DNA from: Viola odorata
Lineage: Eukaryota; Streptophyta; Magnoliopsida; Malpighiales; Violaceae
Length of the DNA stretch: 64,000 nt
Direction of reading: 5' to 3'
NCBI GenBank assembly: GCA_963691705.1
Contig: OY829544.1
Span: 3,169,501-3,233,500, forward strand
The position numbers and the translations under genes were made by a program. Position 1 is the stretch's first letter. Each line of letters begins with the position of its first letter. Shown here piece by piece: positions 56,741 to 64,000 of this stretch. Below the pieces are notes generated by a model. It was not told the DNA's origin. It searched no databases and saw only the letters and a program-made list of their open reading frames with translations.

Positions 56741-57915
56741 TTAATTCTATAATTTTGCCCTCAGAATGATATCCCTTAAGCTGCCTTGGCACGGAATTTA
56801 ATGATAATCATCTTTTATTTAGAGGGTCGGTTTAGTATTGTTTTTCCATCGCAACTGCTTATGGTAAAATGTTATATATATATATATATACTTTGAGGCT
56901 TTTATTATAAAAAAAAAAAAATTAACCATTAGATTTGTGGTGTGAAAAAATAAAACAATCTCTAAATATTTTTGTGAACTTTTTATTTATAAAATAATTA
57001 TTAGACAAGAATATTTTAATTTTAATTTGGTACATTATATTTTACTCTTTAATTTGATCAAGTATGAACAAAATCAATTTTATTAACTGATTAATAAGTG
57101 AATAACCATGACTGGGACCTAAAATAAATATTTTTTGAGAAAGATAAAATAATATTTCAGGGTTTCGGAATGAAAGAAGTGTGATGATGCCTGATGGAGT
57201 TTAATTAGGCTTCGATCGGTCACCATCTCACACGTGGCGGGTGTTGTTGATCTATATTCCCTCCGTCCATAAATAATGGACGCGAGGGAGTGATTCACAC
57301 AGATTAAGAAATTTACTGTGTGAGTCAGTGGTTGTCGCCACGTGTCCGCCATAGAAAGCTTCGTCTTCCTTTTTTCTCCTTTTTTCTTTCTTTCTTTCTC
57401 CCTCTGTCCGGAAAAATACTCCCTCTGTCATCGTTTCCCGTTCTCACCGTTGCCACAGAAAAGAGCTGAAGGACGTCTCGAGTCGGGAGCAGGTAGAACA
57501 ACACCATTCTGACCGTCCAATCGCCGCCACACGCCACCTGAGCAATCGTCGCTCCGTTCACGTGCCGCCACACGCCGGCGCGTCCGGCCACCGTTGAGGC
57601 CGCCACCACCTGCGTTCTGCTCGCCTCGTCATTTCCGGCAAGAATATATGGTCACCTTCGTGATCATGTTGTCCAAACTTGTTTTATTTTAGGTTTGAAA
57701 TCGGAGGAGGAAAGATTAGAGGGCCAAATTGTTGCAGCTTTTTCTGACACTTTCTTTCCCATGTCCCCCGCCAAATTTCAAATGTGGCCCTTTAAGTTTT
57801 TCGTTTGCCTTTTTTGCCTTTTATGACGCGTAGCTCAACATGAAAACGACGGGTCGTTTGAGGGCATTAACCAGTCGATATCATATCATTAACTGTTTGC
57901 ATACTCACTAAACCT
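56741..57915. other. Intergenic sequence without a supported gene
   Basis: A short palindrome CCCTCCGTCCATAAATAATGG/GACGCGAGGG at about 57260 is a possible MITE remnant. A GC-rich stretch at 57420-57650 with ACGTGCCGCCACACGCCGG could be an old promoter or exon, but no recognisable protein is encoded on either strand. Confidence 0.4.
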
Positions 57916-57918
57916 TTA

Positions 57919-59082
57919 GACCATCCACAGCAGCGGGTGTTAAATTTAACACTTATCTCTTGCCACATCAGCTTAACACCCAACCAAATCATCAAATAAC
58001 ACCCACTTTTCTTTTAACTTCACAGCAGCGTATTTTTCAGGGTGTTATTCACTTTCTCCCCCTTCCACATCATTTAATCATATACCCCACCATATTTTTC
58101 ATTTATTTTTTTTATTAAAGTTATAATTACTATAATAATTATTTTTTATAATATAATAAATAATAAATAATATTTTTTTAATATAAATTAATTAAATTTC
58201 ATAACTTCTTTTAAGATTTCAAAAAATCTATACTTTTTTAATACAATAAATAATATAATATTTTTTAAGAGTAACATACGATATTATTTATCACTCAGTA
58301 AATCAAACATATATAGATTATTGCAAACGAATAAGAAAATACACACAACATAAACTAGTAAACCAAATTTTAAAAAACTCATATTTTTTTGGGTGTCCAA
58401 ATGACACAAACACAATCTCTATTTATAGATCTCAAAAAATAAAAAATAGTGGTATATTTTTTTTAAAATTATTTTGAGTAATTATTATGTAAAAAAGACA
58501 TTTAAAAAATTAAAAAATGGAAAAAGGGTGTAAAAACACAGATTTTTTTTGTGTCCAAATAACATAAACATAGTCTCTATTAATAAATCTCTAAAAATTA
58601 AAAATAATGGTATTTTTTTTAATTATTTTGAGTAATTATTATGAAAAAAGGAAAAAATGAAAAAAAAATGTAAAAAACTCTGATTTTTTTTAGTGTCCAA
58701 ATAATACAAACCTAGTCTCCATTTATAGATCTCAAAAAATTTAAAATAATGGTATATTTTTTTTAAAATTATTTTGAGTAATTATTATGAAAAAAGGCAT
58801 TTAAAAAATGAGTGGAAAAAAAACTTTGACCAATAACAGCCCGCCACGCGTGAGCGTGCATGCCGGTCATTGACAGCCCTGTACGTGCACGCCTGGCGGG
58901 CTGTCATTGGTCCAAGTTTTTTTTTTTTAAAGAAAAATGGAAAAAACACTAACGGGTCCTAGTGTCAGAAAAATCTGGGTGTTAAATTTTGATACCCTCT
59001 TTTTCCTACATCAGTTTTAACACCTTCATGATCCCCTGCTGTGGGCAAAAATCTCCAATTTGACACCCTACTGTGGGTGGTC
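57919..59082. mobile_element. PIF/Harbinger-type MITE
   Basis: The ends GACCATCCACAGCAGCGGGTG and CACCCTACTGTGGGTGGTC form imperfect terminal inverted repeats, with TTA on both sides (57916-57918, 59083-59085). That is the 3-bp target duplication of PIF/Harbinger. The 1.16-kb interior has no transposase. It holds three ~150-bp tandem units containing GTGTCCAAATGACACAAAC (58388, 58550, 58692) and a GC-rich hairpin. Confidence 0.78.
58831..58916. repeat. GC-rich hairpin inside the MITE
   Basis: GACCAATAACAGCCCGCCAC on the left faces GGCGGGCTGTCATTGGTCC on the right. The loop is near GCCGGTCATTGACAGCC, and ACGCGTGAGCGTGCA faces ACGTGCACGCC. It stands out against the AT-rich element. Confidence 0.75.
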
Positions 59083-59278
59083 TTAGAGCCTCTCACTCAG
59101 TCTAATCTTTAGCGCATCAACCAATTGTCATTATCAATCAAAAACCAAGCATAGTGTGGATTTGAGCGTTACAACCAAAGTAAGAAACATATGGTTGCCC
59201 TTTTTTCCTCTAATGACCAAAAGAAAAGCAAGACATTTTTTGTGTGCAACCATCTTCAACGTTTTCTATCATTACTAC

Positions 59279-60413
59279 TAGAGCTGTCAAAAATAGACCC
59301 GGACCCGAGACCCGGAAAATGGGGCCGGGTCGGGTCCCAAAATTAGTCCCGAAAATTTTCGGGACTGTCAGGTCGGTCCCGGAGACCCGTCGGATCTGAC
59401 CCGAGACCCGACCCAACCCTAAAAAAAAACCCTAAACCCGCGACATCTGTCTTCTTCTCTAATCTCTTCTTCCTCAGTCCTCACCCTCTCACTCTCCAGC
59501 GGCCACTAGTCCCTCCACCCACCTCGCCATCAATCGACACCACCACCACCCACCACGACATCACCACCACACCGTCCCTCCACCCACTATCTTCTCTTCT
59601 TCCGCACCCTCCCACTGTCAATCGACGCCGCAACCAGCGCCGCATCTTCTTTTCAGCATCAGCAGATGGGAAAATCAAGATTTGGGGGAGGGAATTCAAG
59701 AATTTGGCGACGCATTGTCTGAAGGGAATCTTTGATGGTCATAAAGATGTGTCAATGAATTCTGTAGTTGTATCAGAAGATGGAAAATGGGTTTATGGTG
59801 GTGGATCAGATGGGTATGTGATGGGATGGGAAGGGAAAAGATGTGATGATTTTGAGAGATGGGATTTGGTTTGTGAGACTAAAGCACATGAGATTGATGT
59901 CTTGTGTATGTGTTTGGTTGGTGAGTTCTTGTGCAGTGGATCAGCTGATAAGAGTATTGGAATTTGGAGAAGAGAATGTTTCGGTAGGATTTGTAAAATT
60001 GGTGTGATCAATGGACATGAAGGTCCAGTAAAATGTTTGCAGGCTGCACCTAATAATGTTGGAGGTTCCTGCTCTATAGTGGTGGCTTTGACAAGAATGT
60101 TAGGGTTTGGTGGGTGCCCAAAACGATGCAATGTTCTTCAAGATCAGATGGGAAAATTGATGATTAAGAAAGAAGGAGGACCTAATTGAAAACTGATAAT
60201 TAAAAAGGATCAAATGGAATTTTAAAAAAAATTTAAAAAAAACCGGGTCGGGTCGGGTCAAGTCCCGGACCCGAGCCATTTTTTCGGGCCGGGACCGGGA
60301 CCAAAAATTGGTCCCGTATTTGGCCCGGGTCGGGACCAGTCCCGGCCCGAGTTTTTCCGGGTCTGTCTGGTCCCGGGTCGGGTCCGACCTACAGACCCGG
60401 TTTGACAGCTCTA
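59279..60413. mobile_element. hAT element carrying a captured gene fragment (Pack-type)
   Basis: The ends TAGAGCTGTCAAAAA and GTTTGACAGCTCTA are flanked by an exact 8-bp duplication ATTACTAC (59271-59278, 60414-60421). Subterminal regions are packed with GGGTCGGGTC and GACCCGG words on both sides, typical hAT binding arrays. No transposase is present. The interior contains part of a JINGUBANG-like WD40 gene. Confidence 0.9.
59653..60189 (+). pseudogene. JINGUBANG-like WD40 gene fragment captured by the hAT
   Basis: The frame reads SADGKIKIWGREFKN, then GHKDVSMNSVVVSEDGKWVY, GGGSDGYVMGW, KAHEIDVLCMCLVGEFLCSG, SADKSIGIW and INGHEGPVKCLQA. These are successive WD40 blades in the style of plant JINGUBANG-type proteins. 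Near 60065-60072 the frame shifts, and the matching continuation (LYSGGFDKN, then VRVWWVPK) lies in another frame up to about 60120. An ATG at 59704 opens 161 codons to a TGA at 60187. It has no introns, and the first blades and the end of the propeller are missing. It could be transcribed as a chimeric RNA but cannot form a full propeller. Confidence 0.85.
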
Positions 60414-60443
60414 ATTACTACTACTATGAAAATGAAAAGAAAA

Positions 60444-62817
60444 TGGCAAAAAGGCGTTAGAGGACCTTGGACTCTGACTTGGACTCTGACGTGGGAAGAC
60501 CCCCTGTACTATCGCGAAAAACAGAAATCTCCCCTGTCTTTCAGATTTTTTATTCCGCCTCTCCTGAACTTTAGGTCAATTGCAAAAGTAGGTCCTTCTG
60601 TTAGTCAACACTCTCTTCCGTTACTTTTCTATTAGTTAACCGTTGACTTTGATTAAAAAATTCAGAAAAAATGTAAAAATTCCAAAAAAAAATATAAAAA
60701 TTCCAAAAAAATGTAAAAACTCTATAAAAAAATTTAATTAACCTAAAAATATAAAAAAAATGTAAAAATTCTAAACAAATATTTAATTAGTAAAAATCCA
60801 GAAAAATGTTAAAATTCCAAAAAAAATGTAAAAAATCCAAAAAATGTAAAAATTCACAAAAAAATTTAAAAATTCCAAACAAATATTTAATTAGTAAAAA
60901 TCCAGAAAATGTTAAAATTCCAAATAAAATTGTAAAAAATTCAAAAGAAATTGTAAAAAATCCAAAAAAATGTAAAAATATACAGTTAATTAATTTTTTA
61001 CATTTTTAAAATTTTTAGATTAATTAATTTTATTTTGTATTTTTAGATTAATTTCTAGATTTTACATTTGTTTTGAAATTTTTACAATTTTTTTGGATTT
61101 GTTACATTTTTCTGAATTTTTAAATTAACTTTTTTTTAGAATTGTTACATTTTTTCTGGATATTTAGATTAATTATTTTTTTGGAGTTTTTACATTTTTT
61201 TCTAGATTTTTAGGTTAATTAATTGTTTTTAGAATTTTTACATTTTTTGGGAATATTTACAATTTTTTTTAGATTTTTTTTTGGATTTTTTACATTTTTT
61301 CTGAATTTTTTAATTAAAGTCAACGGTCAACTAACAAAAAAGTAACAGAACTAAGCGTTGACTAACAGAAGGACCTACTTTTGTAATTGACCCAAAGTTC
61401 AGGGGAGGTGGAATAAAAAATCTGAAAGACATGGGAGATTTCTATTTTTCGCGATAGTACAGGGGGCCTTGCAACTATTACCCCTTTATTTAATGGGAAC
61501 CCTAAATTATTTTTTTATTTAATCATATCCCTGACCTATTTCATTTTGTTTAATCATAACCCTACCGTCACGTTTCGCTGATGTGGCACCGTTATGTGCC
61601 ACGTCATGTACTTATTCGATGCCATGTCAGCAAGACACGTCAGTAACTTGCCACATCATCCCTGCCACGTCAACAAGACACTTTCTTTTTTTCTTTTCTT
61701 TCCTTTTCTTTCTTTTTCTTTTCTTCTTTTTTCATCATCTGCACAATGTGCTCCACCTGTTGCAACCCAACACTAGCACCGCCACCGCCGCCTCCTTCCA
61801 CTCCATCTCCCCCGTCGTCGTCTCCTCCACCACCTCCTACTGCCCACCGCCGCCATCTCCCCCCTCCGGCGGAGATGGTGGGTCTTACTACTACTCCCCT
61901 CCTCCGCCCTCCACCTACACCTACTCCTCCCCTCCACCGCCTCAATTCCAACTCTCAAATCCCACTCTCTGCCTCAATTGCAACTCTCACTCTCTGCCCA
62001 TTCCAAGACAGCAACACTCTCAATTTCAATTCAAAAACCAATTACTCTCATAATTAAATCCCTCACTCTTTTACATTGTTGTGGGTAAAAACCCGCGTGC
62101 TAATCTTCTCGCTGCAGAAATTAGGCTTAAAGTCTTTAGATGAAGCTAGAAAACAGAATTCTTATGATGACAGTGATGTTGTGGGCAATGAAGAGTATTG
62201 GTGGTGGCAGTTTTGGGGAGATTGGGTGTGTGTGACGGGGTTGCGGTTGTGGTTGGTGGTGATGGGCGATTGGTGGAGGAGTATTGGCGGTGGAAGTTTT
62301 AGGGATATGGCGGTGACGATTGATGATGATTGGTGCGGTGATGGAGGAGGAGGAGGCTGAGAGTGAGGGAGAGGAGATTTTGGTCGGATCTGGTGTGATG
62401 GGAGATGAATTTGGTGGTTGGCCGGAGGGCGGATGGGTGGATGGTTGGTTTGGATTGTGGCAGTGAGGTTGGGTTTGGATCCGGGTTTGATGGTTGAAAG
62501 AGATAAAGGTTAGAGTTGTCGTTTGAGATCAGCGAGGAAGAAAAAGGAAAAAAAGAAAAGAAAATGAAAGAAAAAAAGAAAAAAGTGCCTTGTTGACGTG
62601 GCAGGGACGATGTGGCAAGTTGCTGACATGTCTTGATGACATGGCATCAAGTAAATATATGACGTGACACATAACGGTGCCACATCAACGAAACGTGACG
62701 GTAGGGTTGTGATTAAACAAAATGAAATAGCTCAGGGATGTAATTAAATAAAAAAATAATTTAAAGTTCCCATTAAATAAAACGTCAGAGTCCAGAGTCC
62801 TCTAATTTTTTTTTGCC
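60444..62817. mobile_element. Mutator-like element with long terminal inverted repeats
   Basis: The direct repeat AAAAGAAAA (60435-60443, 62818-62826) is a 9-bp target duplication, the Mutator length, though low in complexity. The ends TGGCAAAAAGGCGTTAGAGGAC and GTCCTCTAATTTTTTTTTGCC are inverted. The arms continue for ~250 bp (TTAATGGGAACCCTAAATTA at 61491 facing the complement near 62755; ACGTGGCA-type words on both sides). The left arm is split by a second fold-back element (60496-61470). The interior contains Pro-rich coding-like sequence (YYSPPPPSTYTYSSPPPP, about 61880-61950) and a short frame LGLKSLDEARKQNSYDDSD near 62115, possibly captured gene pieces. No transposase is seen. Confidence 0.65.
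60496..61470. mobile_element. Fold-back element inserted in the Mutator-like arm
   Basis: The left AAGACCCCCTGTACTATCGCG faces CGCGATAGTACAGGGGGCCTT at the right. Pairing continues through GACTTTGATTAAAAAATTCAG, and AT-rich AAAATGTAAAAATTCC repeats on the left face TTTTTACATTTTTT repeats on the right. Almost the whole 975 bp is one palindrome. No clear target duplication was found. Confidence 0.7.
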
Positions 62818-63327
62818 AAAAGAAAACAACACTTGAGCAATAAAGCATTCAAATGCTCCGACGACCCTAGTCCAGATTTCGTTACCCGTTTGCCGAATGC
62901 ATTGTATCACTAATCTTGGCTTCCACCAATCATCTTAATAGCATTCTCAATATAGATCATCAAACACAAGACGATAGCCAGAAATCAGATAACGACAATT
63001 TGCACAGATTTTCTGTCATTAGCAAGTACCTTTTCGCATACCTTTCGAAATATTTACCCTAGCTTTTGAACAAGACATCATGCTACAGCGACTTGAACCA
63101 ATTCACCACTTATTGACGAAATATCAATTACAAACAGGTTGTTAGATCAGACTTTCCATTATAGAGCTAAGGACTGGCAATCGAGCGGTGAAAGAGTATC
63201 ATTGAGAGGAGACAAACACAAGCCAGCAAATTGTAGAAAATGTAAAAATACAGCAGCTACCAAAAATCAAAGTACAAAATAAAGTTTCAAACCTAATTGC
63301 TCTCATACAAATTGATACTGTCTGCAA
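62818..63327. other. 3' flank of the diaminopimelate decarboxylase gene
   Basis: This probably includes the 3' untranslated region of the minus-strand gene ending at 63328. No other gene or repeat is seen. Confidence 0.45.

Positions 63328-64000
<673 letters not shown>

Noticed and set aside
57260..57300. Stowaway-like ends CCCTCCGTCC...GAGGGAG
   Set aside because: The palindrome is only ~35 bp with no interior and no clear TA duplication. At most it is a MITE relic.
61583..62057. Pro-rich ORFs (156 and 103 residues) resembling extensin-like sequence
   Set aside because: Two overlapping frames are both Pro-rich because the DNA is C-rich, and both lie inside a Mutator-like element. They may be a captured fragment but are not supportable as a gene.

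Overview
This is plant nuclear DNA, most likely from a eudicot. It shows GT-AG introns, a plant-type diaminopimelate decarboxylase gene, Athila, Ogre/Tat and chromovirus-like LTR retrotransposons, and hAT, Mutator, PIF/Harbinger and Mariner elements. Nothing bacterial, no CRISPR array and no rRNA or tRNA gene was seen. Only three low-copy host loci are convincing, all on the minus strand: a dsRNA-binding-domain gene of the RTL1 type broken by one in-frame TGA (9681-11033), a 12-exon gene for a conserved 405-residue plant protein I cannot name (12150-15742), and the last three exons of diaminopimelate decarboxylase (63328-64000, running off the window). A xylanase-inhibitor/EDGP-like pseudogene lies at 7665-8757.

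Layout: 1-335 is an LTR fragment. 668-7630 is a hAT-type element (8-bp target duplication) split by a young, non-autonomous Athila-type element (960-6901, target duplication GGCCT, Asp-tRNA primer site). 7.6-16 kb holds the host loci and a Mariner-type MITE. 16.25-17.66 kb is a poly(A)-tailed retroposon with a 14-16 bp target duplication. 18.9-27.4 kb is a complex of inverted and direct duplications carrying three decayed copies of AUX1/LAX auxin-influx-carrier exons. 27.5-32.6 kb is a 3.4-kb Ogre/Tat LTR with its primer site and a decayed ORF1. 32.6-36.2 kb is the LTR, leader and gag-protease of a decayed Ty3/gypsy element. 36.2-50.2 kb is a minus-strand Athila element (3' LTR, post-pol ORF, pol with only nonsense damage), split by a complete young non-autonomous gypsy element (40190-46531, target duplication GCTGA). 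50.2-56.7 kb is the 3' part of a Tat element: integrase C-terminus, ~100-bp repeats, an intron-bearing antisense ORF and the start of the 3' LTR. 57.9-62.8 kb holds a PIF/Harbinger-type MITE, a hAT that captured a JINGUBANG-like WD40 fragment, and a Mutator-like element (9-bp duplication) carrying a second fold-back insert.

Most noteworthy: both Athila elements carry their own short palindromic word scattered through LTR, coding and non-coding sequence (GTCTTGGCCAAGAC in the first; CATTCGGG/CCCGAATG in the second). The young gypsy element has five palindromic CGTGATCACG modules in its U3 and 14-bp inverted LTR ends, and it encodes an unfamiliar acidic protein with an internal duplication. Each family therefore seems to have its own amplified palindrome. 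I found this by eye and it deserves formal testing.
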